Origin: Brevundimonas sp.
GTDB lineage: Bacteria; Pseudomonadota; Alphaproteobacteria; Caulobacterales; Caulobacteraceae
Direction: 5' to 3'
Assembly (NCBI RefSeq): GCF_030682035.1
Contig: NZ_JAUXQZ010000023.1
Coordinates: 1 to 64,000, forward strand
DNA length: 64,000 nucleotides
Positions within the stretch are counted from its first letter, which is position 1. The number at the start of each line of letters is the position of its first letter. Both the position numbers and the translations under genes were made by a program. The notes beneath the pieces were generated by a model that ran no database searches, was not told the origin of the DNA, and was given only the letters and a program-made list of their open reading frames with translations. Of the stretch, positions 28,478-37,562 are shown piece after piece.

Positions 28478-29395
28478 GTGAAACAGATTGCTGCTCCCCT
28501 GTTCCGTCGCCTCTCGACCGATGGCCTCGCGCTCGGCGCCGCGATCGCGGTCCTCGCTGCGGCCGGTTCGGCCAGCGCCGAAATCCAGCTGCAGTTCCAG
28601 TACCAGGATCGCGACGTCGCCCGAATGGTCTCGCTGGGCGGAACCTGCAATCGCTGCGAACTGTCCGGCCGGGATCTGACCGGGGCGGCCTTTACCGGCG
28701 CGGTCTTCATCAACGCCACCCTCGTCGGCGCCAATCTGCGGGGCGCGGAACTGGTCGGCTCGAACTTCTCGGGCAGCGACTTCAGCCGCGCCGACCTGTC
28801 GGGCGCCGAGATGGTCGGCGCTGACTTCACCGGCTCCAATTTCTCAGGTGCGGACCTGTCGGGCGTCGAGGCCATGGGCGCGACCCTGGTGCGGGTGCGT
28901 CTGGCGGGGGCCGATCTCACGGGCGCCGCACTGAACGGGGCCAATATGAACACCGCGATCCTGACCGGAGCGGACTTGAGCGCGGCGGAACTGAACGCGG
29001 CCACCCTGGCCAATGTCAACGCCCGATCAGCGGACTTCTCCGATGCGGAGATCGCCATGTCGAACCTGTCGAACGGCGACTTCCGCTCCGCCGACTTCAG
29101 CGACGCGACCCTGAACGGCGCGCGTCTGACGGGTGGCCGGTTCGGCGGCGCCGATTTCGACGGCGCATCCATGAACCGCACGGACATCCGCGGCGCGGAC
29201 CTGTCGGGCGTCCGCGGCCTTAGCCAGTCCCAGATAAGCCGGGCCTGCGGAGACGCCGCCACCCGTCTGCCCGCCCGACTGAACGTCCGCGTCTGCCGCG
29301 GCGTCAGCGTGATGCGGATCGCGCCTCCCGCTCCCCCTGCGCCGCCGGTCCCGCCGCGCTCGCGGAACTTCCTCGTCGCCAGCGCCGACCGCTGA
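28478..29395 (+). CDS. Secreted pentapeptide-repeat protein with Cys motifs (paralogue 2)
   Basis: 305 residues from a GTG at 28478 (AAGGGG immediately upstream; no other start precedes the signal peptide). The signal peptide ends near AGSASA. The CxxC element GGTCNRCELSGRDLTG introduces roughly 35 pentapeptide repeats (ADLSGAEMVGADFTGSNFSG and similar). The C-terminal block RACGDAATRLPARLNVRVC matches that of the upstream paralogue. A Pro-rich tail (PPAPPAPPVPPR) follows. It is convergent with aspS, 9 bases apart. Confidence 0.88.
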   Translation: MKQIAAPLFRRLSTDGLALGAAIAVLAAAGSASAEIQLQFQYQDRDVARMVSLGGTCNRCELSGRDLTGAAFTGAVFINATLVGANLRGAELVGSNFSGSDFSRADLSGAEMVGADFTGSNFSGADLSGVEAMGATLVRVRLAGADLTGAALNGANMNTAILTGADLSAAELNAATLANVNARSADFSDAEIAMSNLSNGDFRSADFSDATLNGARLTGGRFGGADFDGASMNRTDIRGADLSGVRGLSQSQISRACGDAATRLPARLNVRVCRGVSVMRIAPPAPPAPPVPPRSRNFLVASADR

Positions 29396-29404
29396 TCCCC
29401 GCCG

Positions 29405-31186
29405 TCAGACCTTGATCGGCAGCGCCGCACGGATGTGCAGTTCCTTGTACTGACGCTCGGCCGCATCCGACGGCGCGCTCATCAGCAGATCCTGACCCTG
29501 CTGGTTCAGCGGGAAGGCGATGACCTCACGGATCGCGACCTGATTGGCCAGCAGCATGACGATCCGGTCGATGCCGGGGGCCAGACCGCCGTGGGGCGGG
29601 GCGCCGTAGCGGAAGGCGTTGAGCATGCCGCCGAACTGGTCCTCGACCACCGAGGCGTCATAGCCGGCGATCTCGAAGGCCTTGAGCATGATGTCGGCCT
29701 TGTGGTTCCGGATCGCGCCGGAGCACAGCTCATAGCCGTTGCAGACGATGTCATACTGGTAGGCGAGAATATCGAGCGGGTCCTTGCTGGTCAGGGCCTC
29801 CATCTCGCCCTGCGGCATCGAGAAGGGGTTGTGCGAGAAATCGACCTTCTTCTCTTCCTCACTCCACTCGAACATCGGGAAGTCAACGATCCAGCAGAAG
29901 CGGAATTCGTCGTCAGAGATCAGGTTGAGGTCCTGGCCCAGCTTGGTGCGGGCGTTTCCAGCGAACTTGTGGAAGACGGCCGGGTCGCCGGCGGCGAAGA
30001 AGGCGGCGTCGCCCTGCCCCATGCCCAGCGCCTTCATCAGGGCGTCGGTCGGCTCGGCGCCGAGGTTTTTGGCGATCGGGCCGCCCCAGGCCCCCTGGTC
30101 CTCGGACCAGAAGATGTAGCCGAGGCCCGGTTGGCCCTCGCCCTGGGCCCAGGAGTTCATGCGGTCGCAGAAGGCGCGGCTGCCCCCCTTTGGCGCGGGG
30201 ATGGCCCAGACGGCGTTCTTAGCGTCGCCGGCGAGAATCTTGTTGAACAGGCCGAAACCACCGTCGCGGAAATGCTGTGACACGTCCTGCATCTCGATCG
30301 GGTTGCGCAGGTCGGGCTTGTCGGTGCCGTATTTTGAAATGCTGTCCCGGTAGGGGATGCGCACAAACGGATAGGGATCGACCGTCTTGCCGTCGGCGAA
30401 CTCCTCGAACACGCCGTGCATGACGGGCTCGATGGCGGCGAAGACGTCCTCTTGCGTGACGAAGCTCATCTCGACGTCGAGCTGGTAGAATTCCAGCGAG
30501 CGGTCGGCGCGCAGGTCTTCGTCGCGGAAACAGGGCGCGATCTGGAAATAGCGGTCGAAGCCCGAGACCATCAGCAGCTGTTTGAACTGCTGCGGGGCCT
30601 GCGGCAGGGCGTAGAATTTGCCCGGGTGCAGCCGCGACGGAACGAGGAAGTCGCGTGCGCCTTCGGGGCTGGAGGCCGTCAGGATCGGCGTCTGGTACTC
30701 GAGAAAGCCTTGACCGACCATGCGCTGGCGGATCGAGGAGATCACGCGAGAGCGCAGCACGATGTTCTTGTGCAGCGTCTCGCGGCGCAGGTCGAGGTAG
30801 CGGTGCTTGAGGCGGATTTCCTCGGGGTATTCGGGCTCGCCGAAGACCGGCAGCGGCAGTTCAGCGGCCTCGGACAGGACCTCGACGGCCTTGACGCGGA
30901 TCTCGATCTCGCCGGTCGGAAGGTTGGCGTTCTTCGTCTCGGCGGAGCGGGCCACGACCTCGCCGTCCACGCGGATGACGCTCTCGGCGCGCAGGCGTTC
31001 GACGGCCTCGAAGCCCGGCGTCTCGGGGTGCAGCACCAGCTGGGTCAGGCCGTAGTGATCGCGCAGGTCGATGAACAGCAGGCCGCCGTGGTCGCGCTTG
31101 CGATGCACCCAGCCGGACAGGCGGACATTGGAGCCCGCATCGGTCAAACGGAGAGCGCCGCAGGTGTGGGAGCGGTAGGCGTGCAT
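29405..31186 (-). CDS. aspS: Aspartyl-tRNA synthetase (bacterial type)
   Basis: 593 residues from the ATG at 31186 ([16 protein letters not shown]). The N-terminal OB anticodon-binding domain contains [20 protein letters not shown]. The class II core includes [40 protein letters not shown] and [20 protein letters not shown] (motif 2), with the GAD insertion in mid-protein and motif 3 [20 protein letters not shown]. Alphaproteobacteria also carry gatCAB, so the enzyme may be non-discriminating and feed Asp-tRNA-Asn; gatCAB is present 1.2-5 kb away. Confidence 0.97.
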   Translation of the reverse strand: MHAYRSHTCGALRLTDAGSNVRLSGWVHRKRDHGGLLFIDLRDHYGLTQLVLHPETPGFEAVERLRAESVIRVDGEVVARSAETKNANLPTGEIEIRVKAVEVLSEAAELPLPVFGEPEYPEEIRLKHRYLDLRRETLHKNIVLRSRVISSIRQRMVGQGFLEYQTPILTASSPEGARDFLVPSRLHPGKFYALPQAPQQFKQLLMVSGFDRYFQIAPCFRDEDLRADRSLEFYQLDVEMSFVTQEDVFAAIEPVMHGVFEEFADGKTVDPYPFVRIPYRDSISKYGTDKPDLRNPIEMQDVSQHFRDGGFGLFNKILAGDAKNAVWAIPAPKGGSRAFCDRMNSWAQGEGQPGLGYIFWSEDQGAWGGPIAKNLGAEPTDALMKALGMGQGDAAFFAAGDPAVFHKFAGNARTKLGQDLNLISDDEFRFCWIVDFPMFEWSEEEKKVDFSHNPFSMPQGEMEALTSKDPLDILAYQYDIVCNGYELCSGAIRNHKADIMLKAFEIAGYDASVVEDQFGGMLNAFRYGAPPHGGLAPGIDRIVMLLANQVAIREVIAFPLNQQGQDLLMSAPSDAAERQYKELHIRAALPIKV

Positions 31187-31563
31187 GGTCGGTTCGTCTT
31201 GGATTACAGGCCGCAAAGGGCGCAATTCGGGAGGGCGGAAGGGCGCATCATCGCCCCGGAAAGTCAAGGTTTACGGGCCTCACAGGGGTCAAAAGGCGCG
31301 ACCCGCCCGAAAATGCCGAAAAGCTGTCTTGTCGATACATTCGCCCCTCCTGCAGGCTGTTGATCGGCTCAGGCTAGCGGAACCCTGCGTCAGGAATGGA
31401 CGCAGGCGGGAGTCCGGCCGAGGCCGGAACGGTTTGAGGGGCGGGAATGCAGGTTTGGGGGTCGGGCGGGGGCCGGAAGATCGGGGGCGACAAGGAAGCC
31501 TGCGCATCCACAGGCGACTGCGCTTGTCCACGGCGGGGGAAGGAACCGCGTCCCGGGTCTGCT
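31187..31563. other. 377-base divergent gap between aspS and hdaA with two hairpins
   Basis: No gene is supported. Two hairpins stand in the middle: CCTGCGTC (31384-31391) pairs with GACGCAGG (31399-31406) around AGGAATG, and TCCGGCC-GA-GGCCGGA spans 31413-31428. They could cap transcripts or be part of the hdaA leader. The aspS promoter must lie between 31187 and about 31380. A frame from 31447 leads into hdaA but reads low-complexity sequence. Confidence 0.5.
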
Positions 31564-32259
31564 ATGATGAACGCAATGACCGCCCGCCCCTCGCCCGCCG
31601 ACCAGATGCGACTGCCGTTGCAACGCGACCTGCCCGAGGGGGCCGAGGGCTTCGTCGTGTCGGACTGTAACCGCACCGCTGTCGAGGCGCTGTTGGACTG
31701 GCCCAATCTGATCGGCGGGGTGGTGGCCATCTCGGGGCCGGCGGGCAGCGGCAAGAGCCGGCTGGCGCAGGTCTGGGCCGAGCGGGTCGGGGCGGTGGCC
31801 ATTCACGGGGCCGAGGCGGCGCTGATCGATCCGCTGGAGCTGGACGGACGGCCGGTGCTGCTGGACCCGGCCCGGGAGGTCGACGACGAGACCCTGTTCC
31901 ACCTGATCAACCTGGCCCAGGCGCCGGGCGGCGCCCTGCTGCTGGTGGCGCGGTCAGCGCCCTCGGGCTGGGAGGCCGCCCTGCCGGACCTGCGCTCGCG
32001 GCTGGACGCCATCCGGACCTACGCTGTCGAGGCGCCTGACGACGCGGTTCTGTCGGCCATGCTGGAGGCCCGGTTCGCCGAACGGGGCATCCGTCCGCAG
32101 AAGGACGTCATCCCCTGGCTGCTGCGCCGCATCGACCGGTCGGCGGCGGCGGCGGCGGATGTCGTCGAACGGCTGGACGCCCTGCACAAGCCGGTGACAC
32201 GGGCGCTGGCGCGGGAGGCGGTGGAGGGGGCGGAGGCGAGCGGGGAGTTGTTTGAGTAG
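31564..32259 (+). CDS. hdaA: DnaA-inactivating regulator HdaA (Hda-like)
   Basis: Acts with the beta clamp to stimulate ATP hydrolysis by DnaA and so limits replication initiation. About 231 residues from 31564 (MMNAMTARPS); 31576 is an alternative start. The N-terminal QMRLPLQ is the clamp-binding motif. Walker A is GPAGSGKSRLAQVW, and the Walker B region reads RPVLLDPAREVDDETLF. The protein is the AAA+ part of DnaA without the DNA-binding domain, as expected. In Caulobacter crescentus HdaA restrains DnaA. Convergent with gatB across a repeat. Confidence 0.92.
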   Translation: MMNAMTARPSPADQMRLPLQRDLPEGAEGFVVSDCNRTAVEALLDWPNLIGGVVAISGPAGSGKSRLAQVWAERVGAVAIHGAEAALIDPLELDGRPVLLDPAREVDDETLFHLINLAQAPGGALLLVARSAPSGWEAALPDLRSRLDAIRTYAVEAPDDAVLSAMLEARFAERGIRPQKDVIPWLLRRIDRSAAAAADVVERLDALHKPVTRALAREAVEGAEASGELFE

Positions 32260-32267
32260 GCGGCGTG

Positions 32268-32388
32268 AGCCCCCTCCACCACGCTTCGCGTGGTCCCCCT
32301 CCCCCGTTGGGGGAGGAATGCGAACGTCACAGTCCTCCCCCGCCGGGGGAGGTGGATCGTCGGCGTAGCCGGCGAGACGGAGGGGGCC
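32268..32388. repeat. Pair of palindromic repeat units between hdaA and gatB (C2)
   Basis: Two units of the C type in head-to-head orientation, hairpins inside and purine tails outside. Left: CCCCCTCCACC, variable hairpin ACGC-TTC-GCGT, then CCTCCCCC-GTTG-GGGGGAGG. Right: CCTCCCCC-GCCG-GGGGGAGG, then a variable hairpin around GTCGGCGTAGCCGGC and the tail GACGGAGGGGGCC. It lies between two convergent genes, so it may also end both transcripts. Confidence 0.75.
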
Positions 32389-32401
32389 CTCGGAGCTGAA
32401 T

Positions 32402-33904
32402 CTAAAGGCCCAGCCTGGCCTTCAGGATGTCGTTGACCGCGGACGGGTTGGCCTTGCCGCCGGTGGCCTTCATGACCTGACCGACGAACCAGCCGAGGGC
32501 CTGCGGCTTTTCGGCGACGGCGGCCGCCTTGTCGGGGTTGGCGGCGATGATGTCGTCGATGGCTTTCTCGATCGCGCCGGTGTCGGTGACCTGTTTGAGA
32601 CCGTGTTTCTCGACCACCTCGGCGGGCGAACCTTCGCCGTTCCAGACATGGTCGAAGACTTCCTTGGCGATCTTCGACGAGATGACGTCGGTCTCGATCA
32701 GCTCGACCAGCTGGGCGACGTGGGCGGCAGGCAGGGTGTTGTCCGAGAAGTCCTTGCCATCGGCGGCCAGGCGCGCGGAGACCTCGTTGGTCACCCAGTT
32801 GGACACCAGTTTGGCGTCCCGTCCTACGGCGGCGGCTTCGAAATAGTCGGCCTTGGCCTGTTCCGAGATCAGGACCACGGCGTCGTATTGCGACAGGCCG
32901 TAGTCGGCCATCAGCCGGCGGCGCTTTGCATCCGGCAGTTCGGGCAACGACGCCTTGATGGCGTCGATCCAGGCCTGTTCCAGCTCGAGCGGAAGCAGGT
33001 CGGGGTCGGGGAAGTAGCGGTAGTCCATCGCCTCTTCCTTGGAGCGCATCGATCGGGTCTCGCCGGCCGTCGGATCGTAGAGGCGGGTCTCCTGACTGAT
33101 CTTGCCACCGTCCTCGAGGATTTCGATCTGGCGCCGGGCCTCATGGTTGATGGCCTGGGAGATGAAACGGAACGAGTTGACGTTCTTGATCTCGCAGCGC
33201 GTGCCCAGATGGCTGAAGTCGCCGGTCGCCTTGTATTTGGCGTACTGGCCCTCGCGGCACACCGAGACGTTGACGTCGGCGCGCAGATTGCCCTTCTCCA
33301 TGTCGCCGTCGCAGGTGCCCAGATAGATCAGAATGGTTCTGATCTTCTTGACGTAAGCCACGGCTTCTTCTGGGGAACGAATGTCGGGACGCGACACGAT
33401 CTCCATCAGGGCGGTGCCCGCGCGGTTCAGGTCGACATAGCTCTCGGTCGGGGACAGGTCGTGGATCAGCTTGCCCGCGTCCTGCTCCAGATGCAGGCGT
33501 TCGATGCCGACGTTGAAGAAGGAGCCGTCCTCGGCCTCCACCTCGACGACGCCTTCGCCGACGATGGGGAAGTAGAGCTGGCTGATCTGATAGCCGGTGG
33601 GCAGGTCGGGGTAGAAATAGTTCTTCCGGTCGAACTGGCTGCGCCGGTTGATCCGGGCGTTGAGGCCGAGGCCGGTGCGGACCGCCTGTTCGACGCAGAA
33701 TTTGTTGAGCGTCGGCAACATGCCGGGAAAGCCGGCGTCGACCAGCGACACCTGCTCGTTCGCCCCCGCACCGAAGCCGACGGCTGCGCCCGAGAACAGC
33801 TTGGCCTTCGACGCCACCTGGGCGTGGATCTCCAGCCCCATGACGATTTCCCACGGGCCGGTGCGGCCGGGGATGAGTTTCGAATTCGTAGCGGTGTCGG
33901 TCAT
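32402..33904 (-). CDS. gatB: Asp/Glu-tRNA amidotransferase subunit B
   Basis: 500 residues. GatB binds misacylated tRNA and activates its side chain by phosphorylation, with ammonia delivered from GatA. Family signatures are [13 protein letters not shown] near the N-terminus, [54 protein letters not shown] and [20 protein letters not shown]. The C-terminal YqeY-like domain ends [18 protein letters not shown]. Usually next to gatA; here it is separated by the DUF559 block and a small membrane protein. Confidence 0.98.
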   Translation of the reverse strand: MTDTATNSKLIPGRTGPWEIVMGLEIHAQVASKAKLFSGAAVGFGAGANEQVSLVDAGFPGMLPTLNKFCVEQAVRTGLGLNARINRRSQFDRKNYFYPDLPTGYQISQLYFPIVGEGVVEVEAEDGSFFNVGIERLHLEQDAGKLIHDLSPTESYVDLNRAGTALMEIVSRPDIRSPEEAVAYVKKIRTILIYLGTCDGDMEKGNLRADVNVSVCREGQYAKYKATGDFSHLGTRCEIKNVNSFRFISQAINHEARRQIEILEDGGKISQETRLYDPTAGETRSMRSKEEAMDYRYFPDPDLLPLELEQAWIDAIKASLPELPDAKRRRLMADYGLSQYDAVVLISEQAKADYFEAAAVGRDAKLVSNWVTNEVSARLAADGKDFSDNTLPAAHVAQLVELIETDVISSKIAKEVFDHVWNGEGSPAEVVEKHGLKQVTDTGAIEKAIDDIIAANPDKAAAVAEKPQALGWFVGQVMKATGGKANPSAVNDILKARLGL

Positions 33905-33915
33905 GGTCTTCTCTT

Positions 33916-33986
33916 ACCCCTCTCCCATCGGGAGAGGGAGGGACCCGCTCAACGAAGTTGAGTGGGAGGGTGAGGGGTTACGGTGC
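33916..33986. repeat. Left inverted unit (L) flanking the DUF559 gene
   Basis: 71 bases. An outer hairpin CCTCTCCC-ATCG-GGGAGAGG is followed by GAGGGACCC, a variable hairpin CTCAAC-GAA-GTTGAG (33949-33963), then GGGAGGGTGAGGGGTTACGG. Its reverse complement matches the right unit at 34336-34407 base for base outside the variable hairpin and the tetraloop. The DUF559 stop codon (33949-33951) and its last ten or so codons lie within this unit. Confidence 0.9.
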
Positions 33987-34335
33987 TGGCCAATCGGGCC
34001 TGGGCTTTCACGGCATCGAGCACTTTCGGAAGTTCATGCACGACCTCGTCGTTCAGGAACCGGAGGACGAACCAGCCGAGAGCCTCGATCGCGCGCTGGC
34101 GGACGAGGTCGTAGCTGGCCTGGTCGTCGTCTTCATGGATGCCGCCGTCCAGTTCGATGACCAGTCGCGCCTTCTCGCAGGCGAAATCGGCGAAGTAGCG
34201 GCTGATCGGATGCTGGCGGCGAAACTTCAGGTCGTCGAGGCGGCCGCCGCGGATAGCCTGCCACAACTTGTTCTCGGCATAGGTCTGGCGTTGGCGCAGG
34301 TCACGCGACCGTTCGGTTCGAGTCTCGCGCTCCAT
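33949..34335 (-). CDS. DUF559 (Vsr/restriction-endonuclease-like fold) protein inside inverted repeats
   Basis: 128 residues from the ATG at 34335. The DUF559 core is complete: AENKLWQAIRGGRLDDLKFR, RQHPISRYFADFACEKARLV, IELDGGIHEDDDQASYDLVR, and IEALGWFVLRFLNDEVVHEL. The conserved Asp/Glu pattern (ADF, IELDGG) fits a PD-(D/E)XK or Vsr-like nuclease site; activity is not proven. The start codon abuts repeat R (34336-34407) and the last residues ([11 protein letters not shown]) are encoded by repeat L (33916-33986). The gene thus replaces the short spacer of a tail-to-tail repeat pair and interrupts gatCAB. A mobile or repeat-associated nuclease is inferred. Confidence 0.88.
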   Translation of the reverse strand: MERETRTERSRDLRQRQTYAENKLWQAIRGGRLDDLKFRRQHPISRYFADFACEKARLVIELDGGIHEDDDQASYDLVRQRAIEALGWFVLRFLNDEVVHELPKVLDAVKAQARLASTVTPHPPTQLR

Positions 34336-34407
34336 GCACCGTAACCCCTCACCCTCCCACGCCGCTGTCGCGGCGTGGGTCCCTCCCTCTCCCTTTGGGA
34401 GAGGGGT
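34336..34407. repeat. Right inverted unit (R) flanking the DUF559 gene
   Basis: 72 bases, inverted relative to unit L. It reads ACCGTAACCCCTCACCCTCC, then the variable hairpin CACGCCGC-TGTC-GCGGCGTG, then GTCCCTCCCTCTCCC, TTTG and GGGAGAGGGGT. The variable hairpin differs from that of L at almost every base yet keeps full pairing. It ends the open frame of the small membrane protein (stop at 34349) and lies immediately upstream of the DUF559 ATG, supplying its leader sequence. Confidence 0.9.
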
Positions 34408-34663
34408 CAGGTACGCCGGTGAACGCTTGCCGAAGTGCCCAAAAAGCGCCCCAGCCGATCGCACCGAAAAATATCAGTCCGCCGAAAAACCACGCAAACC
34501 CACCAAGGTCCCAGACCATCTTCTCATTGGAATAGGGAGCGCCGTACCTCGTTAGAACGTAGGCGCCGCCTACCCAAAGCACCAAGCCGGCAACGCTGAT
34601 CAACCCTGGGAGCAGTCCGAGGAAGAAGTAAATCGTCCGCTCGGGTGCTCCGAGTCGTCTCAC
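34349..34663 (-). CDS. Small two-helix membrane protein whose C-terminus reads into a repeat
   Basis: 104 residues from the GTG at 34663, which overlaps the gatA stop as GTGA (two more GTG codons precede it). Two hydrophobic segments ([20 protein letters not shown] and [20 protein letters not shown]) are visible. The last roughly 20 residues ([20 protein letters not shown]) are encoded by repeat R, so the original C-terminus was probably lost or extended when the repeat arrived. Base composition in 34430-34640 is less GC-rich than the gat genes. Family not recognised. Confidence 0.65.
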   Translation of the reverse strand: MRRLGAPERTIYFFLGLLPGLISVAGLVLWVGGAYVLTRYGAPYSNEKMVWDLGGFAWFFGGLIFFGAIGWGAFWALRQAFTGVPDPSPKGRGRDPRRDSGVGG

Positions 34664-36138
34664 CACCACTTGTCCGGCCTGGCCGCAAACCCCGCCGCAT
34701 CCTCCAGCGCGCTCGCCACCTGGAAGACCGTCGCCTCGTCCAGCGCCTTGCCGATGACCTGAAGGCCCAGCGGCAGGCCGCCCTTGTCGAGGCCGGCGGG
34801 CACGGAGATGCCCGGCAGGCCGGCGAGGTTGGCGGTCACGGTGAAGATGTCGTTCAGATACATCTGCAGCGGATCGATCTGCTTGTCGCCGAGGGCGAAG
34901 GCGGCCGACGGGGTGGACGGGGTCAGGATGGCGTCGACCTTGTCCCAGACGGCGTCGAAATCCATGGCGATGCGGCGGCGGACCTTGAGGGCGCGGACGT
35001 AGTAGGCGTCGTAGAAGCCGGCCGAAAGCACATAGGCCCCGATGGTCAGGCGGCGCTGGACCTCCTTGCCGAAACCCTCGGCGCGGCTGGTCTCATAGAG
35101 GTCGGTCAGGCTGGTCGTGCCCTCGGCGCGGTGGCCGAAGCGCATACCGTCGTATCGGGCCAGGTTGGACGAGGCCTCGGCCGGGGCGATGATGTAATAG
35201 GCCGGCAGGGCGTACTTCGTGTGCGGCAGGCTGATGGGTACGATCTCGCAGCCGGCGGCCTTGAGCCATTCGATGCCCTGGTCCCACAGCGCCTGAATCT
35301 CGGCCGGCATGCCGTCGACGACGTATTCCCTGGGCACGCCGATGCGCAGGCCCTTGACGGACTTGCCGAGTGATTGGGTCCAGTCGGGGGTTTCGACGTC
35401 GAGGCTGGTGGAGTCCTTCGAGTCGAAGGAGCACATCGAGCGCAGCAGGATGGCGGCGTCCTCGACCGTCTTCGTGATGGGCCCGGCCTGATCCAGCGAA
35501 CTGGCGAAGGCGACCATGCCGAAGCGGCTGGCGCGGCCGTAGGTGGGCTTCATGCCGACGGTGCCGGTGAAGGCCGCCGGCTGGCGGATGGAGCCGCCGG
35601 TGTCCGAAGCGGTGGCGGCCAGGCAGAGGTCGCCGGCGACGGCCGAGGCCGAGCCGCCCGAGCTGCCGCCGGGAGTCAGATCAGCGTTGGAAGTTGTGGA
35701 TTTCCAAGGGTTCACGACCGGACCGAAGGCGCTGGTCTCGTTGGACGAGCCCATCGCGAACTCGTCCATGTTGAGCTTGCCCAGCATGACCGCGCCGTCG
35801 CGCCACAGGTTGGCGGTGACAGTCGACTCATAGGGCGGGACGAAGCCGCGCAGCATGTTGGAGCCGGCTGTGGTCTGGACGCCGTCGGTGCAGAACAGGT
35901 CCTTGATGCCCAGCGGCGCGCCTTCGAGGGCGCCGCCCTCCCCCCTGGCCAGTTTGGCGTCGGAAGCGCGGGCCATGGCGATGGCCTTGTCCGTGGTCTG
36001 GACCACGAAGGCGTTCAGACGCGGGTTGGCGGCGTCGATATTGGCGACGAAGGCCTTTGTGAGTTCCTCCGAGGAGAAGTCGCGGGCCTTGAGGCCGACG
36101 AGCGCGGCCTTGAGAGTCAGTTTCGTCAGGTCGGACAT
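34660..36138 (-). CDS. gatA: Asp/Glu-tRNA amidotransferase subunit A
   Basis: Amidase subunit that releases ammonia from Gln. The 492 residues start at the ATG 36138 ([10 protein letters not shown]), 1 base after the gatC stop codon. The Ser-cisSer-Lys triad elements are present: [11 protein letters not shown] (Lys), [15 protein letters not shown] (cis-Ser) and [16 protein letters not shown] (nucleophile Ser). [20 protein letters not shown] follows. Overlaps the small membrane protein start by 4 bases. Confidence 0.98.
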   Translation of the reverse strand: MSDLTKLTLKAALVGLKARDFSSEELTKAFVANIDAANPRLNAFVVQTTDKAIAMARASDAKLARGEGGALEGAPLGIKDLFCTDGVQTTAGSNMLRGFVPPYESTVTANLWRDGAVMLGKLNMDEFAMGSSNETSAFGPVVNPWKSTTSNADLTPGGSSGGSASAVAGDLCLAATASDTGGSIRQPAAFTGTVGMKPTYGRASRFGMVAFASSLDQAGPITKTVEDAAILLRSMCSFDSKDSTSLDVETPDWTQSLGKSVKGLRIGVPREYVVDGMPAEIQALWDQGIEWLKAAGCEIVPISLPHTKYALPAYYIIAPAEASSNLARYDGMRFGHRAEGTTSLTDLYETSRAEGFGKEVQRRLTIGAYVLSAGFYDAYYVRALKVRRRIAMDFDAVWDKVDAILTPSTPSAAFALGDKQIDPLQMYLNDIFTVTANLAGLPGISVPAGLDKGGLPLGLQVIGKALDEATVFQVASALEDAAGFAARPDKWW

Positions 36139-36139
36139 T

Positions 36140-36427
36140 CTATTCGACCACTTTGGGCACGACGAAGAAGCCATCGGCGGATTTCGGCGCATTGCCGAGG
36201 ACGGCTTCGACCTTGCCGCCGTCGCTGACCACGTCGTCGCGCAGGCGCAGGGGCTGGGCGACGTTGGACGTCATCGGCTCAACGCCCGTGACGTCGACCT
36301 CATTGAGCTGTTCGATCCAGGCAAGAATGCCGTTCAGCTCCGCGGCGAGCGGCTCCAGCCGGTCTTCCGGGGTCTTGATGCGGGCGAGGTGCGCCACCCG
36401 GCGCACGGTCGCGGCGTCGATGGCCAT
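36140..36427 (-). CDS. gatC: Asp/Glu-tRNA amidotransferase subunit C
   Basis: 95 residues from the ATG at 36427, with GGAGGG 5 bases before it. Family pattern: [40 protein letters not shown] and the C-terminal [10 protein letters not shown] with FFVVPKVVE. It stabilises the GatA-GatB complex. It is the first gene of gatC-gatA, and its stop is 2 bases from the gatA start. Confidence 0.96.
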   Translation of the reverse strand: MAIDAATVRRVAHLARIKTPEDRLEPLAAELNGILAWIEQLNEVDVTGVEPMTSNVAQPLRLRDDVVSDGGKVEAVLGNAPKSADGFFVVPKVVE

Positions 36428-36508
36428 GCGGCCCTCCAAATGCGAAACCAGAACCGGCGGGATTAGCCGCCCGGCCCCGAATTCACAAGGATTCTGACAC
36501 GGCTGGCG

Positions 36509-37024
36509 TCACTGCGCCGGCGTGACCGTCACGGTGGCCGGGGCGGAGCCGTCCGTCGCCAGCGCCCAGCCGATGATGACGCGCCGGGTGCGGCTGCCGA
36601 TATTGCCCGAGGCCTCGTCCATGGTGCTCTCGTCGATCTCCAGATCGACCCGGCCCGGCGCCTCGGACAGGACGCGGTAGTCGAGGAAGTCGCCAATGCG
36701 GAAGACGCGCCAGCCCTCGGCCGGCGAATCGAAGAAGGCGACGTGGGTGTAGAGGCCGTTCATGGCCGGATCGCCGCCGGCCGTGCCGAACAGTTTGACG
36801 GTGCGGTCGCCCTGATGCGTCAGCTGGGTCAGTTCGACCACCCCGGCGGCCCACTGCTGGCCCTCGCCGGCGTCAGGCTGGACGGTGGCGGCGGGGCCGG
36901 CGGCGGTCAGGGGCGCAGCGGCGGGCGCGGCCTGTTCGGCGGGAACGGCTGCCTTGCGGCTCTCGACCTGGGCGTCGCAGGCGGCCAGTCCGAGCAAGAC
37001 GGCGAGGAAGGTGACAGGCTTCAT
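36509..37024 (-). CDS. Putative lipoprotein of unknown function
   Basis: 171 residues from the ATG at 37024. The lipobox LAAC (Cys 16) ends a short signal, followed by a low-complexity Ala/Pro region and a C-terminal domain of about 110 residues (WAAGVVELTQLTHQGDRTVK, LYTHVAFFDSPAEGWRVFRI, TRRVIIGWALATDGSAPATV). No family recognised. It is divergent from ruvX with 73 bases between, and upstream of gatC with 81 bases between, so cotranscription with gatCA is possible. Confidence 0.75.
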   Translation of the reverse strand: MKPVTFLAVLLGLAACDAQVESRKAAVPAEQAAPAAAPLTAAGPAATVQPDAGEGQQWAAGVVELTQLTHQGDRTVKLFGTAGGDPAMNGLYTHVAFFDSPAEGWRVFRIGDFLDYRVLSEAPGRVDLEIDESTMDEASGNIGSRTRRVIIGWALATDGSAPATVTVTPAQ

Positions 37025-37097
37025 CGGAGGCTCTCCCATCAACGGCGGCCGCAGCTTGCACTTTGACAGGGCGGCTCGCCAGTCCTACCGCCAAGCC

Positions 37098-37562
37098 GTG
37101 ACAGTTCTATCCCTCGAAGACCTCGCCGCCTCCACCCCCCCGGGCACGCCGTGGCTGGGGCTGGATCTGGGCGAGAAGACCATCGGCGTGGCCGTGTCCG
37201 ACGTCACCCGGATGATCGCCAGTCCGCTGTCGCTGGTCCGCAAGACGAAATTCACCGACGACGCCCATGCGGTGCTCAAGCTGATGGACGGGCGCAAGGC
37301 CTCGGGGCTGGTGATCGGCCTGCCGCTGAACATGGACGGGTCGGAAGGGCCGCGGGCGCAGTCGTGCCGCGCCTTCGCGCGCAATCTGCAGCGCATCCGC
37401 GCCGTGCCCTGCGCCTTTCAGGACGAGCGGCTATCGACCAGCGCCGTCGAGCGGTTCCTGATCGAGGAGCTGGATCTGAACCGCAAGCGACGCGCCAATG
37501 TGATCGACCGCACCGCCGCCGCCTGGATATTGCAGGGCGCGCTGGACCGGTTGCGGGCGTGA
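37098..37562 (+). CDS. ruvX: Holliday-junction resolvase-like protein RuvX (YqgF)
   Basis: 154 residues from the GTG at 37098; the longer frame upstream crosses the lipoprotein gene and lacks family features. The RNase H-fold active-site pattern is clear: WLGLDLGEKTIGVAVSD (first Asp), SGLVIGLPLNMDGSEGPRAQ, and FQDERLSTSAVERFL (Glu), with a C-terminal NVIDRTAAAWILQGAL (last Asp). The family acts in pre-16S rRNA 5' end processing. Stop overlaps the next gene as GTGA. Confidence 0.94.
   Translation: MTVLSLEDLAASTPPGTPWLGLDLGEKTIGVAVSDVTRMIASPLSLVRKTKFTDDAHAVLKLMDGRKASGLVIGLPLNMDGSEGPRAQSCRAFARNLQRIRAVPCAFQDERLSTSAVERFLIEELDLNRKRRANVIDRTAAAWILQGALDRLRA

Noticed and set aside
33910..34410. Direct CRISPR-like or integron attC interpretation of the repeats
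   Set aside because: The units are inverted rather than direct, there are no regular spacers, and no attC R-box or integrase is visible.
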